Source of the DNA: Entrophospora sp. SA101
Taxonomy: Eukaryota; Glomeromycota; Glomeromycetes; Entrophosporales; Entrophosporaceae
NCBI GenBank assembly: GCA_958430865.1
Contig: CAUDNR010001946.1
Span: 1-64,000 of the forward strand
Direction of reading: 5' to 3'
Length of the DNA: 64,000 nt
How positions within the stretch are numbered: the stretch's first letter is position 1; every line of letters begins with the position of its first letter. This document shows, piece by piece, positions 36,870 to 51,663 of this stretch. A program made the position numbers and the translations under genes. Under the pieces are notes generated by a model. The model worked only from the letters and a program-made list of their open reading frames with translations. It made no database searches and had not been told where the DNA came from.

Positions 36870-38539
36870 ATGGGCTTGAATTTCAAAAATAGCAAACTTC
36901 AATTAATATTTGTTATAATATTTATTATTAATAATGCATTTTCTGATTATAGTGCAACACGTTATGCAGCTGTTAGTGTAGTAGTGGATAACAAACTTTA
37001 CGTTCTTGGAGGTATAAGCTTAGAAAAGACAGTATTTACAACAGATTCATTATTTTATGTGGATTTAACTAAAGATTTTGATGTCACAAATGTACCATGG
37101 GTAGAAAATGACAAATTACCTATAGGAAATGCTTGGTCTGTAGGTGCAGTTGGTGGATCAAATAAATCAACAATTTTTTTATTTGGTGGAATTATGAGAA
37201 ATCAAATTACTGATAAATCTGATTTCACCAATTTGCTTTATGCATATGATGTAAATACAAAAGTTTGGAGTACTCCAAAAACAACTGGTACTGCACCTAT
37301 GATTAATCGTAGAGGAAGTAGTGCTGTTGCAGATGATAAAGGAAAAATGTATATTTTTGGTGGATTAGTAGATAAATTTACTGGATCTCCTACTGTTCGA
37401 ATTTTTAATGACATGTATACATTGAATACAATAGACCTGACTTGGAGTCTAGTCTCTGCAACTAATCCACCATTGGCAACTTATGATAATACATCAACTT
37501 TATTACCTGATGGTAGAATTGTAATTATTGGTGGAAGAGAGGAAGGAGCTGCAATTATGTTTAGCATGTATAAAGTATGCATTTATTTTATACATCTGTA
37601 TGAAAATATTTATCATAAAGTAAAATAATATCTCATGTTAATATATTCATTTTATAGATAAAAATTTTTGATACAAATAGTTCAACTTGGTCAAATATGG
37701 TAAATATTTAATCAATTGTTTACAGGATTCTTTATAAAAAAAAACAACTTATTTCAAATTTTCTTACACCTTGATGAAAATTTTAGATAGCAAATGGTTC
37801 ATTAGATATCCAATCACGAATTGGACATTCAGCTGTACTTTGTAATAAATTTTTTAGATTTTTTTTTAAAAAATACTAAAATTATATATGTTGTATAGCA
37901 AAGGATGGAAGGATAATTGTTTATGGTGGTAGTAGATGGCCTGTAGAAATCACTGCACTTCCTGAACTTTTGGTACTAGATACAACCACAAATCCTTTTC
38001 AATGGTCAGCACCTAATTTTTCAAATGTTGATCGCGCCCTACCTGTAAGATGGCATTCAGCTAATTTAATTGGAGATCAAATGATAATAAGTTTTGGTAT
38101 ATTTTTACTTTTTAAAAAACTTTTTATTTTTTCAACTTTGAAGTTAATTACTAAATTACATATGTATGTAGGAAATATTACAAATAATGTTTCAGGTCCA
38201 AAATTACCTACTGCAAAAACTTATATACTTGATATTAAAGATCTTACTTGGAAGGAAAGTTATTCAGTACCTGCAGCACAATCACCATCAACACCAACAC
38301 CAACAACACCATCAATACCGAAACCAGATACATCAACATCAATAACATCATCAAACACTTTTCTAATATTAATAATAGTAATTGTAATTTTAGTTGGAAT
38401 AATATTAGTTATAATAGCAACATTCATGATTGTAAGATATAGAAAGAAAAAAAATACAAGTGAAATCATAGAAATTCCTAATGATGAACAGCTTCAACAT
38501 AGAAATACCCTATCTTATCCTACTACTCCAACTCGATAA
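36870..38539 (+). CDS. Single-pass membrane kelch-repeat protein
   Basis: Five exons (36870-37574, 37658-37699, 37787-37841, 37899-38096, 38172-38539) join in frame to about 455 residues. A signal peptide (LQLIFVIIFIINNAFS) is followed by kelch blades recognisable by their Gly-Gly turns: KLYVLGGISLE, TIFLFGGIMRN, KMYIFGGLVDK, RIVIIGGREEG and RIIVYGGSRWP. A Pro/Thr/Ser-rich stalk, one transmembrane helix (about residues 390-415, Ile/Val-rich) and a short basic cytoplasmic tail (RYRKKKN) complete it. The beta-propeller would face the lumen or outside. Kelch proteins with this layout bind other proteins; the ligand here is unknown. A truncated inverted copy lies upstream. Confidence 0.85.
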
Positions 38540-39069
38540 TATTATGATATTGATTATGTCAACTTTACTAAGATTATTTTTTTAATTTATTAAAATTGGT
38601 AGATTACAACATCCCCTAAGTTTATTATTTATTTCTTGGAAAATATATTAATAATTAATATGTGAGCATTTAAAATAAATCATTTTAATAAAAGTGATTA
38701 TTGAAACCTTTTTAAAGAAAGTTTAGAAGGTTACAATAAACAAAAGATTATTATTATAATAGCTGAAATATACTATGGGCTATTAATGTGTATAGAAATG
38801 AATGTCAAGCAAGAAACATTTTCAGCACCGAGGTTTACTTGTCATACTAATACTGTAACAGGATCCCAATAATTTTTTAAATATGCACATCTAATATAAG
38901 TTCCCGGCTAAGCTATAGCATGCTTTAAAAAATGCCCAAGTTTTTACAGGTAAAGTTTTTTTGCGTCCCGGCTAATATAAGGGCAAAATTATTTATAAAA
39001 TATATTAGCAACAGTATACTACTAATACATTAGTAACGCATCATTTTTGGAAATTTTTTTACTTTCCAG
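38540..39069. other. Intergenic, no gene seen
   Basis: AT-rich DNA downstream of the kelch gene; a partial repeat-like phrase (taagttcccggctaa / tcccggctaatataag, 38897-38982) occurs twice. No coding potential recognised. Confidence 0.4.
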
Positions 39070-39254
39070 ACAATGAAGAATGCTCACAGCAAAAAAAGAC
39101 CCTTATTACATATTTTGATTTAAGCCACAAAAAGGGTAAAAATAAATATAGTGAAGAAATTATACCTTCTAATACATTAAATCAACTACTTAATCACCCT
39201 TTAATTGCTGATAATATTCATAAAAAGCATTCCTTTAATGAAATTTGTGAGTGA
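39070..39254 (+). pseudogene. Orphan exon of an unknown family
   Basis: After a good acceptor (tttccag at 39069) a 60-codon frame reads NEECSQQKKTLITYFDLSHK, then IIPSNTLNQLLNHPLIAD and a stop at 39252-39254. Composition is unlike the flanking noncoding DNA. No upstream exon was found. It may be the last exon of a gene lost to rearrangement, or a transposon-derived fragment. Confidence 0.35.
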
Positions 39255-39595
39255 TACGGATGATGATGAATCTGATGAGTATAATGATAATCATGCTCAT
39301 TTCGGGAAAGATTACTTGTAAAGTTATTATGCTTAAACATTTTCTCTTTTCGATTATTGGAACAAACTTTACGCTTAGCAAATTCATCATTTTCACCTAT
39401 TAAATTATAATAATATCTGGCTCTCCACATTATAGTCGATCGTGAGTTTCTTCACACCTTTTTTTTATGAGGCAAAGATTGTGGTGTTTCCATCAAGAAT
39501 CGTCAATTAAATTCGCTGAAAATCTTTACTTTATTAATATTAATATTAATATTAAAAACCAAATATTCGAATTATCATGCCCAATCAGATAGTAA

Positions 39596-39741
39596 TACAT
39601 ATGTAAACTCGATAAGTCGGCCAAAATTTTCACCCCATTTTCTTAATATTTAAGTAATTTAATTCGATAAGTCGGTTTACTCGATAAGTCGGTCATATGA
39701 GCTCACTCCCACATGACCGATTTATCGAGTTTACATATGTA
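39596..39741. mobile_element. 146-bp inverted-repeat element (MITE)
   Basis: Terminal inverted repeats tacatatgtaaactcgataa (39596-) and the matching end at 39741 agree over about 26 bp with one or two mismatches. An extra internal copy of the ctcgataagtcgg motif lies at about 39660-39690. No coding capacity. The inner motif resembles the ctcgataagccgaa arm of the elements at 19208 and 32081, but the outermost bases differ. Confidence 0.75.
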
Positions 39742-40354
39742 CCACATTTTTATGAAATGCTATCAATATTTCCAATAAGCTTGGTCTTTGTGTGATTTCG
39801 CAATATTACAGACAAGTTTTTTACATTTAAATTTGTTAATTAATCACTAATAAAAAAATTATATATATTTGTTTTTTAGCATTTCGCATATTTTCATATT
39901 TCTAATTATCCTTTGTTTATGCTACTCTCAAAATGTCAGCAAGGCGTCGCAGAAAATGTAGTGATACTGACGTACCTGTAAATCTACAACACCTTTATCT
40001 ATCAAAGAAACACTTGGTCGTGTGTATGCTGATTGTAATTCTACTTTATTGTTGATTATTTTAAGTTAAGAATACTAGCGCCAAATGACAACAATAAATG
40101 TAATATTTTATTATTTTATTACCTGCAAATTTTTTTATCATCATCAAAAATGTCGTTGATTCTATTCATGATCACATTGGTAAAAATCACCACAAAAACT
40201 AATGAAACAGTCTCTGGCGAGGTGGTGCTTTGGCTAAATGAGAGATTTCGGTTATTTAGAATTCAAGATGTTTAATGAATATTTATTTCATGATATAATT
40301 ATTAATCTAATTACTCAAATTTCAGACCATATGTTCGTTTTCATTTTCAGCACG

Positions 40355-41094
40355 TCAAGCATGTACAGTCCTTGCTGAGGCCACCTTAACAAGATCATCA
40401 CGGCACTTTTTATCTATTGGTAGGTATATTGCACCGGGCATCTCGTTTTCCATATCCTCTAACTCTTTACTTGTATATGCTGGTCCATACTTTTTAATTT
40501 CTTGTTTATATATCAATACCCAGCTATCTTCATGCCCATTGAATGTACCCCTATCTAGATTGTCAAAGAAGGCGATCATATTAAATCCTGTTTCGCCATC
40601 AAATTCCAAAGCATCTTCACCTGCTATGTAAAAAAAAGCTGTTCCTCTGTCATGTACATTCATTGAAGCAGGCCATTTGAAGTCAGGACCTACACGATCT
40701 ACAAGGACATTATGTTAAATTATCGCAAATGTATTACTTGTACACTAAACTGAAAATTTCAGCTTTACCTAGAAATTTCAGAGCTTGCCCTGGACTTGTT
40801 TCATATTTGAGAAGAGAACTAACGGTCTCAGGTGGATTGGAAATTGGCATAGGTTAATCAAGCTGGTTGGGTGCTATATCAAGTGTTTATTGAGAATGAA
40901 TTTTGATCATTTAATAACGATGGAATGTTAATGACAAAGCCAAACCTTTTTTTTTCCTTTCTTTAAAAGCTTGGGTATCTTGAATATACTCTCTCTTCCT
41001 GTAACAAGGATAATAAATAAGAAAAACGGTATAGATTTGGAAGGTTCAATATATTTTTGGTGTTTACCTTTCTTTTTTCGTTAGAAGCAGACAT
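40355..41094 (-). CDS. Unknown conserved-looking protein, with an in-frame stop
   Basis: Two well-supported 3' exons (40769-40850 and 40355-40698) encode 141 residues from an ATG at 40850: a basic N-terminus, KWPASMNVHDRGTAFFYIAG, a FDGETGFNMIAFF motif and an acidic C-terminal half. I do not recognise the family. Upstream, in the same direction, 41068-41094 (MSASNEKRK) and a following exon (EYIQDTQAFKERKKKG) look like earlier exons. The next acceptor near 40875 leads in frame through APNQLD, then TAA, then P and the ATG at 40850. Either translation starts at the internal ATG, the upstream exons splice differently, or the TAA is a recent nonsense mutation. Confidence 0.5.
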
Positions 41095-41242
41095 GATCAA
41101 ATAAATTTCATGAAACTAATCAAAGTTAATATGTCTGTAATGAAATTACATCACAATTACACTGATATTTTATTGATGTTATCTGTGTACCTTAACAGTC
41201 ACAGAACATGTCACGCAGATCAATAGTAATAGGGAGTTAGTT

Positions 41243-41268
41243 GTACAGTCAACCCTCCATAAGTGCAC
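41243..41268. repeat. Isolated transposon end (tacagtcaaccctcc)
   Basis: tacagtcaaccctcc followed by ataagtgcacc, with tgcacttata shortly after (41281-41290) as an inverted partner of the inner part. It resembles the CAGTCAAACCTC end of the other elements in the window. The following DNA to 41517 has an open frame without recognisable homology. Confidence 0.4.
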
Positions 41269-41635
41269 CAGACAAGACCGTGCACTTATAGAACAAAAGT
41301 ATTTTATTGGTGTTATTTAAATGTCAATGTTCCTTCAAAAACTCCTAACCCAGTTACGATTTGCTTGGCCTTTTCAACTAAAATAGCATCACTTAAGATT
41401 AAGCGTCAAGTTCGTTTCATTGATTCCCTCAACCACGTCAATACAGAGGAAGGACCAACTCCATTCATGATTTTTTCACCAAGGGGCATTATGTGTAAGC
41501 CACAATCAAAGGAATAACTAATCAAAACTTTGTGTTATGTTTTGACCGCCCTTAAGGCATCTATTATCTTTCATTTCATCCATTGTTTGCTATCTTGAAA
41601 ATGTAGGTATTTTATAAACGAATATCCATTCTCAG

Positions 41636-42009
41636 GCTCTCCACAAAATGAAAATCGTGCATCGCGATCTCCTTTGGAATAACGTGTTAAAGTCCATAGA
41701 TCGAGACGGTTGGTTCATTATCGATTTCAATTATGCGTGCAGTGCTCTTTCAAATATTCCTAGCACACAATTAGCTAAAGAAAGTCATGAACCCGAGATT
41801 TTCAAATCCCATCACAACGAGAATGTTGATATTTGGTCTGTCGGATATTTAATTCTGTTGAGCTTCAAGGATCGGATTAATTGAAAGTCTATGCAAGGAT
41901 GAATTCAATAGATCAACAACCGAAGATGCTTTGCGGTGATTTTGGAGGAAATATAGAGATGTTCTCGAAGATTTTTTTGGAAGAGAGAGGAAATGGATGA
42001 ATCATAACT
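41636..42009 (+). pseudogene. Broken protein kinase fragment
   Basis: After an acceptor (ctcag) the frame encodes the back half of a kinase catalytic loop: KIVHRDLLWNNVLK (HRD with catalytic Asp and Asn), then IIDFNYA in place of DFG, then NVDIWSVGYLI (subdomain IX). A frameshift near 41865 moves the reading to another frame (GLIESLCKDEFNRST, then a stop and FWRKYRDVLEDFF). The N-lobe with the ATP-binding Lys and the Gly loop is absent. It is a relic of a fungal kinase family related to effector-type or orphan kinases. Confidence 0.7.
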
Positions 42010-43009
42010 AATTATTGATAAAAATGTGAAACAGCTACGTCTGTTTGAAGGATTAATTTTTTAAATGCTTGAGTCATCCGTAAAATATTAATATAATAAT
42101 AATGATTCAAATTCTGCCCGAACGGGTTGTTAATTTAGATTATATGGCAGGGTTGCGCAAACCCTTTTTCAACAAAAAAATCTTCGGCGTTAGTGTTAAT
42201 TTAGGCACGTAATTTTTTTCCCGAATCTACTAGAATTCACAAATAATATCACCTTGACATTACGCGTTCATGGAAGCCTAGTTCTGGATTAATCTAATAA
42301 AGAATTTCTGACCGAGTCCAATCTCTACACCCACAATCGTGGTTTAAACAAATAGCGCTATTAAATCAAGGCACAATATATTTATGGTATAAATATTACA
42401 ATGGTAAATATTACATATTTACGAGAGAAGGCCATACATAAATTAGTTCAATAATGGATTATTATTGTTTATCTGTAGTGATTGATTTGAAAATTTTGAC
42501 TAATGTATAATTTACAATATAATGGACAAAAATATAATTTGCTTTTAATACAAAAACTGTTATCCATAGTCCTTGACTCTTTTCGTTTAACAATGTCTAT
42601 TTTATCATCTTTTCTCATCAAGTCTGTCGGAGGGTTAATTTATCAAGTATCTCGAGTGCCTCCTTCGCTGTTTAATTGTGGAAAAATCGTGCCAATGAAA
42701 TACTTTAGTTTCCATGATCCTTGTACCCAACCAAGAACAGAAAATTTCCTTTATTGATTGTTTACGAAGAATCTCAAATATCATCGCCCATTATGATATG
42801 TCAATCCTTCAAAATAAAGAAACCAAGACAAATCTATTAATCAATAATATATAAAATTCAATTACAACGCGAATATTATATGTAGTAAACCTTTCTTTAC
42901 TTTAGGTAATGAATTAACATAATAAGAGCAATTTTATTATTATCATTATTTTTATATTAATTAATATAAATACATCTATCTATATATACACATACACGCA
43001 CCAAAAAAA
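42010..43009. other. Intergenic, no gene supported
   Basis: AT-rich kilobase downstream of the PRP2 gene. A plus-strand frame at 42503-42757 is open for 84 codons, but its composition and lack of splice context do not support a gene. Confidence 0.4.
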
Positions 43010-46704
<3,695 letters not shown>

Positions 46705-46839
46705 ATTTGATGCTGATTAGATCTATAAGAAATTTGTAAAAAGATTAGAGATTTACCAGTGGTGGAAGAGAATTTTAAAATGGATCTACATTGATGTAGA
46801 TCACTATTTAAAATCTATTGATATTAAAGAATTTCAAAA
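46705..46839. promoter_or_regulatory. 135-bp divergent promoter between PRP2 and LON
   Basis: Only 135 bp separate the two start codons, so both core promoters and leaders must fit here. A short inverted phrase gatctacat/atgtagatc (about 46783-46801) is visible. No TATA box is evident. Confidence 0.6.
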
Positions 46840-49800
46840 ATGTCAATAAGAACTATTAATTTATGGTCAAAATTTTTTTCGCAATATACAGCACCAACCA
46901 CATTGTACACTCATTCTACAATTTTGCATTTAATTAGGCATAACAACATTCAAAAATCATTAATTTATAATGAACCACGGATTTTACAAATTACACGAGG
47001 TTTTCGCCGTGGAAAATCAAAACTTAGTTCAGACTCGTCTCAAAATTCTAATAGTGACGGATCAAAAGGTGATGATGGAAAGGGAGAAGGTGATAATAAG
47101 AATGGAAACCAAAACGGTTCTAGTAACGATAATGGTGGCGGTGGTGGTGGTAATAGTAGTAGTGATAATCCAAGTGATGGTAGTAAAGGTGATGGATCTA
47201 ATAAAGGTAGTGGTGGTGGTGATGGACCTGCTGATACTCCGGCACCCAAATCACCATTTGAAGGAATACATAGGACTTTACATGTTTTGGAAACAACTAT
47301 GCAAAAACCAACAATACCTGAAATCTATCCACAAGTATTGGCATTGCCAATTGCCAGAAGGCCATTATTCCCAGGATTCTATAAAGCTGTTGAAATTAAA
47401 GATGCAAATGTTACAGCTGCTGTGAAAGAATTAATGAAACGTGGTCAACCTTATGTTGGAGCATTCCTTTTAAAAGATGAAGAGCTTGATGTTGATACAA
47501 TTACTAATATTGCACAAGTTTATAAAGTGGGAGTATTTGCACAGATCACAAGTGTTTTCCCTGCAAATGGAGCCCAAGATGAAAATTCTTTGACTGCTGT
47601 TTTATATCCTCATCGAAGAATTCGTATTACTGAACTTATACCACCAACAACACAAAGCAGCGCACCAGAAGCTGAAATTGTTGCTGAACCTGGTCCTTCA
47701 GTTAATGAAGAACCAATAAAAAAAGGTAAGTTAAAAATTTTAAATTTTTATAAAAGATTAATAAAGTTCTTAAAACCATACATATCAATTCAATTAATTC
47801 ATCATTTTTTTTTTAAAAAAAAAAGAATCTGAACCTCAATATGCAACTTCATTCCTTGAAAATTATAATGTGTCACTTGTGAATGTAGAAAATTTACATG
47901 ATGAACCTTATAATAGGAAAAATCAAATCGTTCGTGCCATTACATCAGAAATTGTTGCAGTTTTCAAAGATATTGCAACATTAAATCCACTATTTCGTGA
48001 TCAAATTGCCAATTTTTCCATGTCACAATCTGCTGGAAATGTTTTTGAAGAACCAGCAAAATTGGCTGATTTCGCAGCTGCAGTATCTACAGGTGAACCA
48101 AATGAGTTACAAGAAGTTCTTGAGAGTCTAGTTATTGAAGAAAGATTGCAAAGATCTTTGTTAGTTCTTAAGAAAGAGTTAGTAAATGCTCAATTGCAAA
48201 GTAAAATCAGTAAGGAGGTAGAATCTAAAATTGCAAAACGACAAAGAGAATATTATTTGATGGAACAATTAAAGGGTATCAAAAAAGAATTGGGGATTGA
48301 ATCAGATGGAAAGGATAAATTGGTTGAAAAATTCAAAGAAAAAGCAGAAAAACTTGCCATGCCAGAAACTGTTAAAAAAGTTTTTGACGAGGTAAAACAA
48401 TTTATTTAATTAAAACCTCACTTAGATACATGCATTAGTATATAAAATTATCAATCCTGTACATTCTCAGTTTCTTTTTAATTTTATTAGGAAATTAATA
48501 AACTTGCACATCTGGAGCCTGCAGCTTCTGAATTTAATGTCACAAGGAATTATTTAGACTGGCTTACACAAGTACCATGGGGACAAAGATCTCCTGAAAA
48601 TTATAATATTAAACACGCAGTGAAAGTTTTAGATGAAGATCATTATGGGCTTCAAGATGTAAAGGATCGAATATTAGAATTCATAGCTGTTGGAAAATTG
48701 AGGGGCACTGTTGAAGGCAAGATTTTATGTTTCGTTGGGCCTCCTGGTAAGTTATATAGACACATAGCATAAATCTTTATATCATTTGATTATAAATTGA
48801 TTATTTTTTTTTATTGATAGGTGTTGGCAAAACATCTATTGGAAAATCAATTGCTAGAGCATTATCTAGACAATTTTATCGATTTAGTGTTGGTGGACTT
48901 ACAGATGTTGCTGAAATTAAGGGACATCGTCGTACATATGTAGGAGCTATGCCCGGTAAAGTTGTCCAGGCATTGAAAAAAGTTCAAACCGAAAATCCAT
49001 TGATACTGATTGATGAAGGTATGAATGAATAAAAAATATCCATGCTATATAGGTTTCAATTAATTAATCTAATAGCTTTTAATTTAAAATATATATATAC
49101 ATATAGTTGATAAGATTGGACGTGGCCATCAAGGTGATCCATCATCAGCTCTTCTTGAACTCCTTGATCCTGAACAAAATTCATCTTTCTTGGATCATTA
49201 CATGGATGTTCCGATAGATTTATCAAAAATACTATTTGTTTGTACTGCCAATGTTGTGGATACTATACCGCTTCCGTTACTTGATCGTATGGAGGTGATT
49301 CAATTGTCTGGATATGTTGCTGATGAAAAGGTAGCAATAGCTTCTAAATATTTAGCACCTACAGCTAAAGAAATGGCAGGATTACAGAATGTAGAAGTTA
49401 CAATTCAACAAGATGCAATTGAAACTTTGATTCGTTCATATTGTCGAGAAAGTGGTGTCCGTAATCTTAAGAAACATATTGATAAAATATATCGTAAAGC
49501 TGCTCTCAAAATAGTAAATGAAATAAAAGAAGAAATAATACCAGAAGATCAAGGAGTTATAAATAACAATAAAGAAACAGAATCGCCACCATCACAATCA
49601 ACAACAATAGAGCAAGCACCAAAAAATGAGTTCTCCACAACTACAGAACCACAGAAACCATTAGAAGTTCCTGAGGGCATTCATGTTAATATTACCTCAG
49701 AAAATTTGAAAGATTATGTTGGTCCACCTGTATGGCATTCCGACCGTTTATACGATCATACACCACCTGGTGTTGTTATGGGTTTAGCATGGACAAGTAT

Positions 49801-50603
49801 GGGTATGTAAGATTATTGACATTGATTGGGTGATTGCTTATTAAAAAAAACAAATCTTAATTTTTCGATATTTATTTATTTATTTATTAAGGTGGTTCCG
49901 CATTATACGTTGAGTCTACTTTAGAATCTATTATTAATAAAAAATCAACACCTTCACTTTCAAAAACTGGACAAATGGGTGATGTGATGAAAGAATCTAC
50001 TACTATTGCTTATACATATTCAAAAAGTTTGATGGTTCGACAATTTCCAGAAAATAAATTTTTCGAAAAGGCAGCTATACATCTTCACATACCAGAAGGA
50101 GCTACTCAAAAAGATGGTATTTGTTTATATGACTGTTGCTTTATATTTTTTTTTAATTTTTTTTTTGTATTGAAAAATTAATAATAATGGATAATATTGT
50201 GATTAATTGTTAAGGACCATCTGCTGGAATTACTATGACCACATCGCTTTTATCATTAGCATTATCAAAACCTCTTGACCCTACAATAGCAATGACAGGT
50301 GAATTAACGTTGACAGGAAAAGTTTTAAAAATCGGAGGCCTTAGAGAGAAAGCAGTAGCAGCCAAAAGGTCAGGAGTGAAAACTATAATTTTTCCTGATG
50401 CAAATATAAGTGATTGGGAGGAATTACCTGATAATGTAAAAGAAGGTTTAACAGGTGTGCCAGTAGCATGGTATAACGATGTTTTCAAAGTGGTTTTTGG
50501 TGATATAAGTAAAGAATATGCAGAAAAGGTTTGGACAGATTTTTCAAAGAAATTTCCTGAAATAGAAGATAAAAAAGATAAAAAAATGAGTGATGATCAA
50601 TAA
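46840..50603 (+). CDS. PIM1: Mitochondrial Lon protease
   Basis: Seven exons (46840-47725, 47826-48391, 48491-48746, 48821-49018, 49107-49802, 49892-50116, 50215-50603) join in frame to about 1,071 residues, close to yeast Pim1. The N-terminus is basic, Ser/Thr-rich and free of early acidic residues, as a matrix-targeting presequence, followed by a Gly/Asn/Ser/Asp-rich spacer. Then come the LON substrate-binding domain ([18 protein letters not shown]), the AAA+ module with Walker A GPPGVGKTS split by intron 3, Walker B LILIDE and arginine-finger region. The protease domain has the catalytic Ser in DGPSAGITM and Lys in [19 protein letters not shown]. It degrades misfolded and oxidised matrix proteins and helps maintain mtDNA. 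A Gln/Thr/Pro-rich insertion sits near residues 890-930. Confidence 0.95.
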
Positions 50604-51663
50604 AATTTGTATATGATATTTGGACATTGTAATTATTATTCAAAATAATTTTTCATTAATAATTCCAAGAAAAGTTTTATAAAATCACTATTTATTTATT
50701 ATGGGAAATAAAATATACATGACAAGAAGGGCAATGCCCATTATTACTATAATTAATATCAAATTCGTTACACGAGTATTTCCCGTAATATCTTTCAATT
50801 CTAGATTTTTTAAAAAAAAAAGTAAGCTGTTATTTTAATTTAAAAAAAAATTTTTTTTCTCAGTAAAGATGATGATGATTCATGACAATGGCAATTAAAT
50901 TTAAATTAATTTTTGAAATTGTAGTTACGTGGACACTGGACTTGTTATTAAAAATATCACCAGGGGAAAAGAATATGCTGTTTTGTTGATGACGATTTCT
51001 AATCACATTACATTATTGTTATTATAAACGTTTATGTCAATTTAAATTTTGGGTGGAATGTTTGGATATAAAATTATGATTAGCTAATTGAAATTCACGC
51101 GCGTGAATTTCAAAAAATTGACAGAGATTTCAAATTCACGCACAACCACAATTATAGTTGGTTCCGTAATTCCCGTTATTATTATTACTATTACTATTAC
51201 TATTACTATTACATGGAATTACGGTGATAGTAATAATAGGGTATTAGTATATTACGGTCACAGTATCTTGTTATATTATGCATGTGTGGCTTATCGCACG
51301 GCAATGGTAACGCGCTAATTAAACTTTCTAATTGATCTGCAAAGAACTGTGCCTCACAAATAAAAATTCAAAAGAGAGGAAGAGGAAAAAAATCAAGTTC
51401 GGATTAATAAGAATTTATCTACTTTGTTAAAGTTTGAAGTTCAATCACAGTGTGAGGTCTTTTTTTTTTTTAAAAAAAAATTATATATTGTTGGCACAAT
51501 AAATAAATACTAAATTTCGAGTCGGCTTGAGCTGTCTTGACCGGGATCTTGAGAACATGAAAATAACGTGGAAACAATTCAAGCTTTCGTTATACACTGT
51601 GTGTAATTTGATTGGCTGAAGATATTCACAATTCATCTCGATTAAATTTTTCTTTAAAAAATA
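50604..51663. other. Intergenic with a perfect palindrome and trinucleotide tract
   Basis: No gene supported. 51088-51113 is a 26-bp perfect palindrome (half-site ttgaaattcacgc) with a cacgcgcgtg core; a half-site-like phrase (caaattcacgcac) recurs at about 51131. A (TTA/CTA) tract spans about 51175-51215. A long A/T run occurs near 51460. Confidence 0.7.

Noticed and set aside
42503..42757. 84-codon plus-strand frame
   Set aside because: No homology, splice context or codon bias; the length can occur by chance.
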